Source: Petrimonas mucosa
GTDB lineage: Bacteria; Bacteroidota; Bacteroidia; Bacteroidales; Dysgonomonadaceae
Length of the DNA stretch: 64,000 bases
Assembly (NCBI RefSeq): GCF_900095795.1
Contig: NZ_LT608328.1
Location: 1,357,001-1,421,000, forward strand
Direction of reading: 5' to 3'
Positions within the stretch are counted from its first letter, which is position 1. Each line of letters starts with the position of its first letter. Of this stretch, positions 44,085 to 52,553 are shown one piece after another. The notes under the pieces were generated by a model. The model saw nothing but the letters and a program-made list of their open reading frames with translations, did not search any database and was not told the origin of the DNA. The position numbers and the translations under genes are program-made.

Positions 44085-46046
44085 ATGAAAGAGATTCAGG
44101 AGTTAATAGCCATTTCGCAGTTCTACGGCAAGGATAGCCGTTTTGTCATTGCGGGAGGTGGAAATACATCCTATAAAAATAACGAGAAGATATGGGTCAA
44201 GGCCAGCGGTTCTGCGCTGGCCACCATCACTGAAGATGGATTTGCCGTGCTCGACAGGTCGCTGCTCAACCCGATGTCGGACAAGCAGTATAGCAGAGAT
44301 CCGGCCGAGCGGGAGGAGCAGGTGAAGAACGATCTTGCCGCAGCCACCCTCACCAAGGGAAAACGGCCGTCGGTAGAGACCTCCATGCACAACGTGATTG
44401 GTTATGCCTATGTAGTGCATCTGCATCCGACGGTTGTGAACGGATTGATGTGCGCAGCCGATGCCGAATCGGCCCTGAAACGGCTTTTCGGTGAAAAGGT
44501 GTTGTTTGTGGAGTATACCGATCCGGGATATCTCCTCTTCAAGAAGGTGGACGAGAAGATCAAGGAGTACCGCAATAGGTTCAATGAGGAGTCGCAGGTG
44601 ATCTGGTTGCAGAACCACGGTATCTTTGTGGCGGCAGACAGTACTGAAGAGATCAGGTTGATATACGACTCGATAGTTGAAACGCTCGGCAAGGCCGTGA
44701 CCACCCCTCTGCCCCAGGAGGAGAGGGAAGTATCGCGTCAAGCGTGCGAAATTCTGCCGGCCGTCAGAATGATGCTTTCCGACGACAGCCTCAAGACCTT
44801 GAAAGTCCGCAACAACGGGCTGATCGGGTATTTTTGCGACACCCCCGAAAACCAGTCGGCCATTTCGAGACCCTTTACGCCCGATGCAATTGTCTACTGC
44901 AAGTCCAATTATCTCTTCTTCAACGAAGATACGGCCGAGCAGGTCATTGCCAGTGCAAAGGAGTCGATACCCGCCTTTACCGCCAAGTTTGGTTACCAGC
45001 CGAAAGTCCTGCTGATAAAAGGGGTTGGGCTGGTTGCAGTGGGTGACAATGCCCGGCAGTGCGACACCATCCTCGATGTGTTTGAAGATGCCATGAAGAT
45101 AGCATTTCTGGCTCGCTCTTTTGGCGGTGAGCATCCGATGACCCAGGCACAGATCGACTTTATCGACAACTGGGAAGTGGAGAACTACCGTCGCAGTGTG
45201 GCCGCCGGAAATGTTTCCGGCAGGGCCGTAAATAAAACCATCGTGGTAACGGGTGCTGCCCAGGGGTTCGGTGAAGGTATTGCCGAATGCCTGTTGCGCG
45301 AGGGAGCCAATATTGTCGTGGCAGACCTGAATGAGGAGGTGGGCAGGAAGACGGCCGAAAGATTCAACGGTCTTACAAAAAGTAACCGGGCCATTTTCGT
45401 GAAGACGAACGTTTCAGACATTCCAAGCCTGGAGAACCTGGTACATGAGACGGTATGCCATTTCGGTGGAGTGGACTGTTTTGTCAGCAATGCCGGTGTG
45501 TTGCGGGCAGGCGGACTGGAAGAGATGACACCCGAGAATTTCGATTTTGTCACCCGGATCAACTACAATGCCTACTTCTACTGCGCAAAAGTGGTCAGCA
45601 AGGTGATGAAGCTGCAGACTAAATATGCCTCGGAAGATTACTACGCCGATATCATCCAGATAAATTCAAAATCGGGACTTCGCGGCAGCAAGGCCAATTT
45701 TGCCTACGCCGGTGGAAAGTTCGGAGGAATCGGTCTTACACAGTCGTTTGCATTGGAGCTGGCACCCTTCCGGATAAAGGTCAACTCGATCTGTCCCGGC
45801 AACTTCTATGAAGGGCCGCTTTGGAGCGATCCACAGAACGGGTTGTTCGTACAGTACCTGAATGCAGGAAAAGTTCCCGGTGCAAAAACTATTGAAGAGG
45901 TAAAAGCGTTCTATCTTGCACAGGTGCCGATGCGCAAAGGGTGTACTCCCAACGACGTCTCCAAGGGGGTGTTGTACCTGATGGAGCAATGCGGCGAAAC
46001 CGGCCAGGCTCTCCCCATAACCGGAGGGCAGGTGATGTTGAATTGA
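44085..46046 (+). CDS. Bifunctional class II aldolase / short-chain dehydrogenase, RhaEW-like
   Basis: The 653-residue fusion has an N-terminal class II aldolase domain (about 1-350) with complete zinc and acid residues: E98 in VETSMHN, H112 and H114 in HLHP, H178 in NHGIF. The C-terminal short-chain dehydrogenase domain (about 383-653) has TGAAQGFGEG (389-398), SNAGVL, S528 and the Y541-x3-K545 pair. This is the architecture of RhaEW, which cleaves L-rhamnulose-1-phosphate to dihydroxyacetone phosphate and L-lactaldehyde and then oxidises the aldehyde. The divergent rha operon lacks an aldolase, so this gene may fill that step. Other phosphoketoses are possible, and the dehydrogenase substrate is not proven. 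Confidence 0.85.
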   Translation: MKEIQELIAISQFYGKDSRFVIAGGGNTSYKNNEKIWVKASGSALATITEDGFAVLDRSLLNPMSDKQYSRDPAEREEQVKNDLAAATLTKGKRPSVETSMHNVIGYAYVVHLHPTVVNGLMCAADAESALKRLFGEKVLFVEYTDPGYLLFKKVDEKIKEYRNRFNEESQVIWLQNHGIFVAADSTEEIRLIYDSIVETLGKAVTTPLPQEEREVSRQACEILPAVRMMLSDDSLKTLKVRNNGLIGYFCDTPENQSAISRPFTPDAIVYCKSNYLFFNEDTAEQVIASAKESIPAFTAKFGYQPKVLLIKGVGLVAVGDNARQCDTILDVFEDAMKIAFLARSFGGEHPMTQAQIDFIDNWEVENYRRSVAAGNVSGRAVNKTIVVTGAAQGFGEGIAECLLREGANIVVADLNEEVGRKTAERFNGLTKSNRAIFVKTNVSDIPSLENLVHETVCHFGGVDCFVSNAGVLRAGGLEEMTPENFDFVTRINYNAYFYCAKVVSKVMKLQTKYASEDYYADIIQINSKSGLRGSKANFAYAGGKFGGIGLTQSFALELAPFRIKVNSICPGNFYEGPLWSDPQNGLFVQYLNAGKVPGAKTIEEVKAFYLAQVPMRKGCTPNDVSKGVLYLMEQCGETGQALPITGGQVMLN

Positions 46047-46064
46047 TTAAATTAGAAAAAACAG

Positions 46065-47348
46065 ATGAAAACCAGAGCAGTCCGTTTGTACGGCAAAAAA
46101 GATCTCAGGCTGGAAGAGTTTGAATTGCCGGCCATCAAGGACGATGAAATTCTCGCCAAAGTAGTATCCGATTCATTGTGTATGTCGTCATACAAGGCAT
46201 CGTCGCAAGGTGCCGACCACAAACGGATTCCTGATAATGTGGCCGAATACCCCATCATCATCGGTCATGAATTCTCCGGTGAGCTGCTGGAAGTGGGCAG
46301 CAAGTGGGCAGACAAGTTCAAGGCGGGCGACAAATTTTCCATCCAACCGGCATTGTACTACGAAAATGGGCCTGTTGGCATCCTGAGTGCTCCCGGTTAC
46401 AGTTACCCCTATATCGGCGGGGATGCAACCTACGTGATAATTCCCAACGAGGTGATGGAGCAAGATTGCCTGTTGGTTTACCATGGTGAAGGGTACTATC
46501 CCGCATCGCTTTCCGAGCCACTTTCATGTGTTATCGGTGCCATGCACGCCAATTACCATACCACACCCGGCAGCTACCAGCACAAGATGGAGATTGTAGA
46601 CGGCGGTAAAATGGCAATTCTTGCAGGCGTCGGACCTATGGGACTTGCCGCCATCAATTTCGTGCTTCGTCGCGAAGAGGTAAAACCCTCCCTGCTTGTA
46701 GTGACAGATATCGACCAGTCGCGTCTCGACCGTGCCGCCTCCATCTATACCGTTGAATTTGCCGCTTCCCGGGGCATCGACCTGAAGTATGTCAACACCG
46801 GAAAGATGGAGAATCCTGTTGAAGAGCTGAAGGCAATCAGTGGCGGTACAGGTTTCGACGATGTATTTGTGTTTGCCCCCGTGAGACCAGTTGTGGAGCA
46901 GGGTGACGCTATCCTTGCCTTCGACGGCTGTCTCAACTTCTTTGCAGGTCCTGACAATCCCAACTTCAGCGCCATGTTGAATTTCTACAATGTGCATTAT
47001 GCTTATACACATATCGTCGGCACCAGTGGCGGAAACAAGGATGATATGGTAGAGGCGCTGGAAATCATGAGTAAAGGGTTAGATCCCGCAGGACTGGTAA
47101 CCCATATTGGCGGATTGAATGCGGTTGCCGAGGCGACCAACAACCTGCCACATATTCCCGGAGGCAAGAAGTTGATCTATACGCACGTGGAGATGCCGTT
47201 GACACCGATCTCAGATTTTGCAAAACTGGGTGAAACGGACGGTTTCTTCCGTGTACTTGCTGAAATCTGCGACAGGCACAACGGATTGTGGAGTGTGGAA
47301 GCAGAGACTTACCTGCTGTCGAACCACCCTTCACTGCAGAAGAGGTAA
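46065..47348 (+). CDS. Zinc-dependent medium-chain dehydrogenase, SorE-like
   Basis: The 427-residue protein is a medium-chain alcohol dehydrogenase. Catalytic zinc ligands are visible as Cys in SLCMSSYK and His/Glu in IIGHEFSG. The four-Cys structural zinc lobe is absent. The nucleotide-binding turn is LAGVGPMGLAAINFV. It resembles L-sorbose-1-phosphate reductase and sugar-alcohol-phosphate dehydrogenases, which interconvert a ketose phosphate and an alditol phosphate. The C-terminal stretch THVEMPLTPISDFAKLGE is typical of this branch. It lies 18 bases after the aldolase fusion and 24 bases before the double aldolase. Substrate unknown. Confidence 0.82.
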   Translation: MKTRAVRLYGKKDLRLEEFELPAIKDDEILAKVVSDSLCMSSYKASSQGADHKRIPDNVAEYPIIIGHEFSGELLEVGSKWADKFKAGDKFSIQPALYYENGPVGILSAPGYSYPYIGGDATYVIIPNEVMEQDCLLVYHGEGYYPASLSEPLSCVIGAMHANYHTTPGSYQHKMEIVDGGKMAILAGVGPMGLAAINFVLRREEVKPSLLVVTDIDQSRLDRAASIYTVEFAASRGIDLKYVNTGKMENPVEELKAISGGTGFDDVFVFAPVRPVVEQGDAILAFDGCLNFFAGPDNPNFSAMLNFYNVHYAYTHIVGTSGGNKDDMVEALEIMSKGLDPAGLVTHIGGLNAVAEATNNLPHIPGGKKLIYTHVEMPLTPISDFAKLGETDGFFRVLAEICDRHNGLWSVEAETYLLSNHPSLQKR

Positions 47349-47372
47349 CCCATAACCCTAAAATCATATCAC

Positions 47373-48671
47373 ATGAAACAGTTGGACGTTCAATTAATGC
47401 ATCCGGTAGAGCAGATCAACATCATTATCGGAAGAATCTATCGAAGCGGAATGACCACCACTTCCGGTGGAAACATCTCAATCCGTGACGATAATGGTGA
47501 TATCTGGATCACGCCGTCGGGTGTAGACAAGGGAAACCTTACCACAAAGGACATCATGCTCGTAAAGAGGGATGGCTCCATAATCGGTCCCCACAGACCC
47601 TCTTCCGAGTATCCTTTCCACCGGGCTATCTACGAGGCCCGTCCCGACATCAGAGCCATCATACATGCGCATCCGCCCGCACTGGTTGCTTTCAGCATCG
47701 CCGGAACGGTTCCCGACACCAAGATTGTTCCTCAAGCCCACAACGTGTGCGGTGAGATCGGTTTTGCCCCATACGGCACACCCGGAAGTGAGGATCTTGG
47801 GGAAAAGATCGCCAAGGTGTTTCAAGATAAGCGTTATCGGGCAGTGATTATGGAGAATCACGGCGTTGTGCTGGGCGGGTCGGACATGATGGATGCCTAC
47901 CAGCGGTTCGAGACCCTGGAGTTTTGCTGCCGCACCATTGTAAATGCCGGAAAACTCGGAAAGGTGAACTATCTGACCGATCAGCAGGTCAACAGCTATG
48001 TGAACCATATCCCCAAGAACATCGCTCATTTCATGGATGTGGATTATCCCTCCGACGAGCGCGCACTGCGTACCGAGATGGTCAACATCATCCGTCGCGC
48101 CTGCGATCAGGGATTGATGATATCTACCTACGGAACGGTTAGTGTCCGCTGGCGCAACGACGACTTCCTGATCACGCCGCGCGACGTGGCCCGTTGGGAT
48201 ATCATGCCCAGCGACATCGTGCAGATACGAAACGGCATGGCCGAAGCAGGGAAGACTCCCAGCCGCTCAGTGGCGCTTCACCAACGGATCTATCAGCTCA
48301 ACCCGCACATCAACTCCATTATCTGTACTCAACCGATCAACCTGATGGCACATGCCGTTAGCGGGACCAAATTCGACGTGCGGACGATCCCCGAAAGCTG
48401 GATCTTCCTGCAGGATGTTCCCTCCATCCCGTTCGGGTTGATCTACCACGAGATTGAAGATGTGGCGAAGATGTTCAAGAAGAACCGGGTGATCATGGTA
48501 GAGAATGATGGCGTTTTTGTAACGGGAGACAAGTTGCTCACCACTTTCGATTACCTGGAGGTTGCCGAGTTCTCGGCCAACTCGCTTGTCATGGCGTCTG
48601 CTATCGGTCCGTTGAAGCCAATAGGAGACAAGGAGATTGATGATCTTCGAATTGCCTTTAACGTTGGATAG
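47373..48671 (+). CDS. Double class II aldolase/adducin protein with degenerate second half
   Basis: The 432-residue protein consists of two class II aldolase-type domains (about 1-215 and 225-432). The first is complete: TSGGNIS, E79 in SSEYPFH, H98-A-H100 in IIHAHP, and H163 in ENHGVVLGG. In the second the same positions hold S299, C318, Q320 and D379, so it cannot bind zinc. The N-terminal half probably cleaves or epimerises a small ketose phosphate, and the C-terminal half may be structural. Single-domain relatives are about half this length. It lies 24 bases after the Zn-dehydrogenase and overlaps the lipoate ligase. Confidence 0.88.
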   Translation: MKQLDVQLMHPVEQINIIIGRIYRSGMTTTSGGNISIRDDNGDIWITPSGVDKGNLTTKDIMLVKRDGSIIGPHRPSSEYPFHRAIYEARPDIRAIIHAHPPALVAFSIAGTVPDTKIVPQAHNVCGEIGFAPYGTPGSEDLGEKIAKVFQDKRYRAVIMENHGVVLGGSDMMDAYQRFETLEFCCRTIVNAGKLGKVNYLTDQQVNSYVNHIPKNIAHFMDVDYPSDERALRTEMVNIIRRACDQGLMISTYGTVSVRWRNDDFLITPRDVARWDIMPSDIVQIRNGMAEAGKTPSRSVALHQRIYQLNPHINSIICTQPINLMAHAVSGTKFDVRTIPESWIFLQDVPSIPFGLIYHEIEDVAKMFKKNRVIMVENDGVFVTGDKLLTTFDYLEVAEFSANSLVMASAIGPLKPIGDKEIDDLRIAFNVG

Positions 48672-49413
48672 GTTCATTCATAACCCGAAACTTCTTTTTT
48701 CCCGTTCAACTTTGCCGGCCTTCAACCTGGCGCTGGAAGAGTATCTTTTCTCCTTATCGGGAGAGTATCTTCTGCTTTATGTGAATCAACCGTGCGTTGT
48801 GCTCGGTTACAACCAGGCGGTGCTGAACGAGGTGGATCTCGATTATTGCATCGAGAACGATATCCGTATCATCCGGCGGCTGTCGGGTGGGGGAGCGGTC
48901 TACCACGATCAGGGAAATCTGAACTATACATTTATAACCGATAAAGGAGAAACTCCCGTCAGCGGCGAGTTTCTCCTTCCTGTTATAGCCGTGCTAGGCC
49001 AACTGGGTATCCCGGTCGAGGCCGGTAAGCGAAAAGATCTCTGGTTGCCCGGAGGATTCAAGGTGTCGGGAACCGCATCGCACGTCTCCAAGGGGCGTGT
49101 CCTGCATCATGGAACCCTGCTTTACGAAACCGACCTCGAACAGCTGCACCGCTCGCTGAATCCCGAGAGGAGGGATCTTGTCGCCAAGGCGACCGCCTCG
49201 GTCCCCAGTCCCGTAAAGAACATATCTGCATTTCTGAAGGAGGAGAGGATAGATCCGCCTTCTTTCACCCAATTTGCAGAGCGGTTTGCCACTCAAATGA
49301 TGAGACATCTCGAGATCGACGGCATAACCCCGTTGTCTCCCGCCGATGAGGAGAGGATCGAGGTATTGCGACGGAGCAAATATGCACAACGCGAGTGGAA
49401 CTACAGGATGTAG
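48640..49413 (+). CDS. lplA: Lipoate-protein ligase, LplA-like
   Basis: The enzyme activates lipoate with ATP and attaches it to E2 lysines. The start ATG 48640 has AGGAG at 48631-48635 and lies inside the end of the aldolase gene (32-base overlap). The 257-residue protein has the ligase signature RRLSGGGAVYHDQGNLNYTF, here about 79-98, and the catalytic K141 in GFKVSGTASHVSKGRVLHHG. It is shorter than E. coli LplA (about 338) and lacks most of the C-terminal accessory domain. Being last in the operon, it probably lipoylates K43 of the E2 encoded by the first gene. Confidence 0.9.
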   Translation: MIFELPLTLDRFIHNPKLLFSRSTLPAFNLALEEYLFSLSGEYLLLYVNQPCVVLGYNQAVLNEVDLDYCIENDIRIIRRLSGGGAVYHDQGNLNYTFITDKGETPVSGEFLLPVIAVLGQLGIPVEAGKRKDLWLPGGFKVSGTASHVSKGRVLHHGTLLYETDLEQLHRSLNPERRDLVAKATASVPSPVKNISAFLKEERIDPPSFTQFAERFATQMMRHLEIDGITPLSPADEERIEVLRRSKYAQREWNYRM

Positions 49414-49421
49414 CTCCACTC
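49393..49421. terminator. Hairpin at the end of the dehydrogenase operon
   Basis: GAGTGGA (49393-49399) pairs with TCCACTC (49415-49421). An inner CTAC/GTAG pair and loop AGGAT follow after one mismatch. It spans the ligase stop codon and lies before a convergent gene. There is no long T-tract, so it may act as a weak two-way terminator or a 3'-end stabiliser. Confidence 0.45.
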
Positions 49422-49428
49422 CTATTGC

Positions 49429-50631
49429 TCAATACCGGTCGTATTTCTTTTCAATAAAGACCTCCTTCACTGCCTCCAGGTATCCGAATCCGTTGAGCAT
49501 GTCGGGCAGCAGATAACTTCCCTCCACCCATTCGTTCCAGGCATTGATTGTGATCAGTTTCGGCTGGTCGGGATGCTGGTCGGCATACTCTTTTGCCTTC
49601 GAGAGCAGTGCGGCAAAACTGGTTGGGGTGTTGTGGTAATGTACCACATCCTTCATCCCCTTGGCCGGGAAGCGCGGGGTATCGTCCCATCCGATCGAGA
49701 CACACGGGAAAACCGGAATATCCAGTATCTCGTCCATCTGCTCCCTGATCTTGATCGAGTTTGCCCCGTAGAGAAGATAGTCTTCGTTCATTCCACCCAT
49801 GTTATACATGGCCACGCTGTTGAATCCCATTGCGTCGACATCTTCCCTGAACTTGCGGGCGCGCTCTTCCGACATGTAGGATCCGCCTCCCTGGTTCCAC
49901 TGGATGTGTAATCCCGGGAATCCCGCCTTTTCCACCTCCTCCCGGAAATAGTCGAGCGCCTTGCGGGTCTCTTCGGCACTTCCGCCAAAACTCTGCATCA
50001 GCTTCTCAACACTGAAAATGGAGAAGAGGGGCCGACCATCGATCTTGAAGTAGTTGGGTTGTTTGAAATATTGATTGATGACCCGGTCGACAATGATCTT
50101 GTAGTTCTTCCAGTCCACTTTGGCATCCCAGAGAATGGAGTCGTTATCGCCGTAGCGGTGATAGTTCCAGTAGTTGTGCTTTACATCGTGGTTCGCCCAC
50201 ATGATATAGAACTGCATCTTGCCGTTATTCCTGGCTTTCAGGAAGCCGTCGTTCAATGCGCTCTCCAGGTATGGACCCTCTTCATACCAGTACCAGTCAT
50301 ACACAAATACATTGACCCCATGGTCCACGGCAACGTCGATCCACCGTTCCACCACCTCCGGGTCGTTGTCCATCTCGTATCCCCACAGTGGTTGACGGGG
50401 CTGGTAATGCCCGTCGTACCTCGGATTCCCCTTTTTTATCACCTCCCATTCGCCGGTGCCGTCTGCCCACAGTTTTGCCCTGCCCAGGGAGTCGTCGTGG
50501 CACGAAGGCCAGATGTATGCCGCCACATAGTATTCATCAGGTTTCTGCTTCTTTGCTCCGCCCGTTCCTGCACAGGAAAAGGCGACCAGCAAAACTCCGG
50601 TAATCAATGCCAGGTTCTTGATTCGATTCAT
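49429..50631 (-). CDS. Lipoprotein with WbsX/GH99-like domain
   Basis: The 400-residue protein starts with a lipoprotein signal ending in AFSC (Cys about 20). The body matches the glycosyltransferase WbsX/GH99-like family: YYVAAYIWPSCHDD, VNVFVYDWYWYEEGPYLE, FYIMWANHD, HIQWNQGGGSY and LITINAWNEWVEGSYLLPD. The NEWxEG motif is typical. Related GH99 enzymes are endo-acting mannanases. The true substrate is unknown, but as the last gene of a run with GH78 and GH127 genes it is probably a glycan-cleaving enzyme on the cell surface. Confidence 0.82.
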   Translation of the reverse strand: MNRIKNLALITGVLLVAFSCAGTGGAKKQKPDEYYVAAYIWPSCHDDSLGRAKLWADGTGEWEVIKKGNPRYDGHYQPRQPLWGYEMDNDPEVVERWIDVAVDHGVNVFVYDWYWYEEGPYLESALNDGFLKARNNGKMQFYIMWANHDVKHNYWNYHRYGDNDSILWDAKVDWKNYKIIVDRVINQYFKQPNYFKIDGRPLFSIFSVEKLMQSFGGSAEETRKALDYFREEVEKAGFPGLHIQWNQGGGSYMSEERARKFREDVDAMGFNSVAMYNMGGMNEDYLLYGANSIKIREQMDEILDIPVFPCVSIGWDDTPRFPAKGMKDVVHYHNTPTSFAALLSKAKEYADQHPDQPKLITINAWNEWVEGSYLLPDMLNGFGYLEAVKEVFIEKKYDRY

Positions 50632-50671
50632 CGTTTTCTCTTTTTTAAAAGTTATACAAGTAGGTTCTCAC

Positions 50672-52540
50672 TCAATATCTGGGATCATACAGCTGCGGGA
50701 GCCAGACATTGAAAAATGGATAGTCCGTCATGGTATTTCCAGCCGAGGCGTAGTCACACAGCTCCACCTCCACGGGAGAGGCTCCTGTCTCGGTGTAGGA
50801 CTCGGGCATAAACCGGGCCGAGAAGATCATCCAGATGTCCGGATTGTTGCTCTTTTTGGGCGTTACCTCTATATATCCCTCCTTATCGCTAATTGGTGCA
50901 AGGATCGCTTCAAGTCCCGGACCGTTGAGTCTCTCGTCGCGGGTCAGTACAACCGGACCCCGCGTGATGGCCTTGTAGACCGGTTTCTCGCCGGTTGAAT
51001 GCACCTTGGCACGCATGTCCAAAGAGATCGAGATCTTGTCGTTCTCTTTCCAGGTTCTTGAAATGGTCAGATATTTTCCGGGCACTCCACCTTCAACCGG
51101 TTCGCCGTTGACCCGCACGGTGCTTTTCTCGCTCCATCCCGGAATGCGGATAGCCAGTGAGAACTGTTCCGGCTTTTTCAGCTTCACGCTGATCGCGATC
51201 TCTCCCGATAGGGGATAGTCGGTCTGCTGCTCGATAACCACCGCATTGCCACCGGGTGTTTTCAGTTCATACACTCCATCGATATAGAAATTGACCGCTG
51301 CACCCTTTTCAGATGCCATCACTGCGGTGTGAGGGATGGTAAAGAGTCCGCGTGGCCCACTCGCATTGCAGCAGTTGAGCCCCATGCCACACTGTTCCGA
51401 CCCTTCGAGACGTTGTCCCGACAGGGGTGTATACTTGGCCCAATCGGAGCCGTCGGGACGCATCGCCCCCAACAGTGCATTGTAAAATGCAATCTCGATG
51501 GCATCGGCATACTTCGCCTCTCCGGTGAGACGCAACAATTGCTGGCTGAACTTGATCCATGTGGCGGTCACGCAGGTCTCCTGGAAGTGATTGATAGGAA
51601 TCGCCTGCAGTGCCTTGCCTCCAAACCAGGCTTCCATGGCGGCACCCGATCCTGCAATGTTGATCTCCGTATCGAGAATGCTTTGCCACGTTTTCTCCGC
51701 AGCCTCCCGGTATAGCGGTTTACCCGTCAGCCGGTGCAACTCGGTCAATCCCTCGTAGCACGACATCATCTCGTACGCTTTTTGTCCCTGCTCCCATCCG
51801 TACCAGCTCTTTTCAGGCTTAGGGAAGCGTTCTCCTACCGGAAGATCCGATTTTGAGATGAGCTGTGGTCCGTCGATGCTTTTATCTTCCCACTGGCGGA
51901 CAATCTCCTCGGCAAAATCGAGATACTTCTTGTTGCCGGTGCGCACGTACAGCTGCGTGATCGGTTCCAGCACCGACGAGGCTGCCATCCCGCGATGGTT
52001 TCCCAATTTCACGATCGGGGTCTGCTTCTCGTTCAACTCCCTGATCAGGAAGTCGGCCTCCTTTACGGCAGCATTCAACGATGTCTTCTCACTCGTGATG
52101 TCGTAGTAGGCAATCAGCCCCAGCATCACATATTTCCTGCCCCAGATGTCCCATGCCATCAGCCGGCTTTCAGGGGCATAGTTACCGATATATCCCTCTT
52201 TGGTCTGGGTGGCGATCAGCCCCTTTACGGCATTGTCCAGCTTCTGTTTCAATTCGGGTGTCGGATGATACCGGTATGCCAGTACTGCCGAGGTAAACCA
52301 TTTGCCCCAGAACTCGCCCTGCCAGCAACTGTGTTCGTCGTGACGGGTGAAAGGATCGATCAGCTTATCGATATCCTGTGCGAGTATCCTGTTGTTGTAG
52401 GACGCCTGAAGTTTTTCTCCCACCTTTTCGCGGATGATTGCCGAAGTGGCCGGCGAGTAGCTATCTTTCACTACCGGTTTTACCTGAGCCGAAAGTATCG
52501 TGCTGCTCAGCAATAATAGAATAAGAAGAGAATGCCTCAT
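50672..52540 (-). CDS. Glycoside hydrolase family 127 protein
   Basis: The 622-residue secreted protein (signal MRHSLLILLLLSSTILSAQ) has the (alpha/alpha)6 barrel of GH127. The family's zinc and nucleophile residues are visible: E321-x-C323 in FQETCVTATW, and C390-C391 in GLNCCNASGPRG. In the characterised beta-L-arabinofuranosidase the same E-x-C and C-C residues bind zinc, and one Cys is the nucleophile. Members remove beta-L-arabinofuranose, and some act on other pectin sugars. It starts 13 bases after the metallophosphoesterase stop, so it is in the same transcript. Confidence 0.9.
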   Translation of the reverse strand: MRHSLLILLLLSSTILSAQVKPVVKDSYSPATSAIIREKVGEKLQASYNNRILAQDIDKLIDPFTRHDEHSCWQGEFWGKWFTSAVLAYRYHPTPELKQKLDNAVKGLIATQTKEGYIGNYAPESRLMAWDIWGRKYVMLGLIAYYDITSEKTSLNAAVKEADFLIRELNEKQTPIVKLGNHRGMAASSVLEPITQLYVRTGNKKYLDFAEEIVRQWEDKSIDGPQLISKSDLPVGERFPKPEKSWYGWEQGQKAYEMMSCYEGLTELHRLTGKPLYREAAEKTWQSILDTEINIAGSGAAMEAWFGGKALQAIPINHFQETCVTATWIKFSQQLLRLTGEAKYADAIEIAFYNALLGAMRPDGSDWAKYTPLSGQRLEGSEQCGMGLNCCNASGPRGLFTIPHTAVMASEKGAAVNFYIDGVYELKTPGGNAVVIEQQTDYPLSGEIAISVKLKKPEQFSLAIRIPGWSEKSTVRVNGEPVEGGVPGKYLTISRTWKENDKISISLDMRAKVHSTGEKPVYKAITRGPVVLTRDERLNGPGLEAILAPISDKEGYIEVTPKKSNNPDIWMIFSARFMPESYTETGASPVEVELCDYASAGNTMTDYPFFNVWLPQLYDPRY

Positions 52541-52553
52541 AATGTTGACTGTT

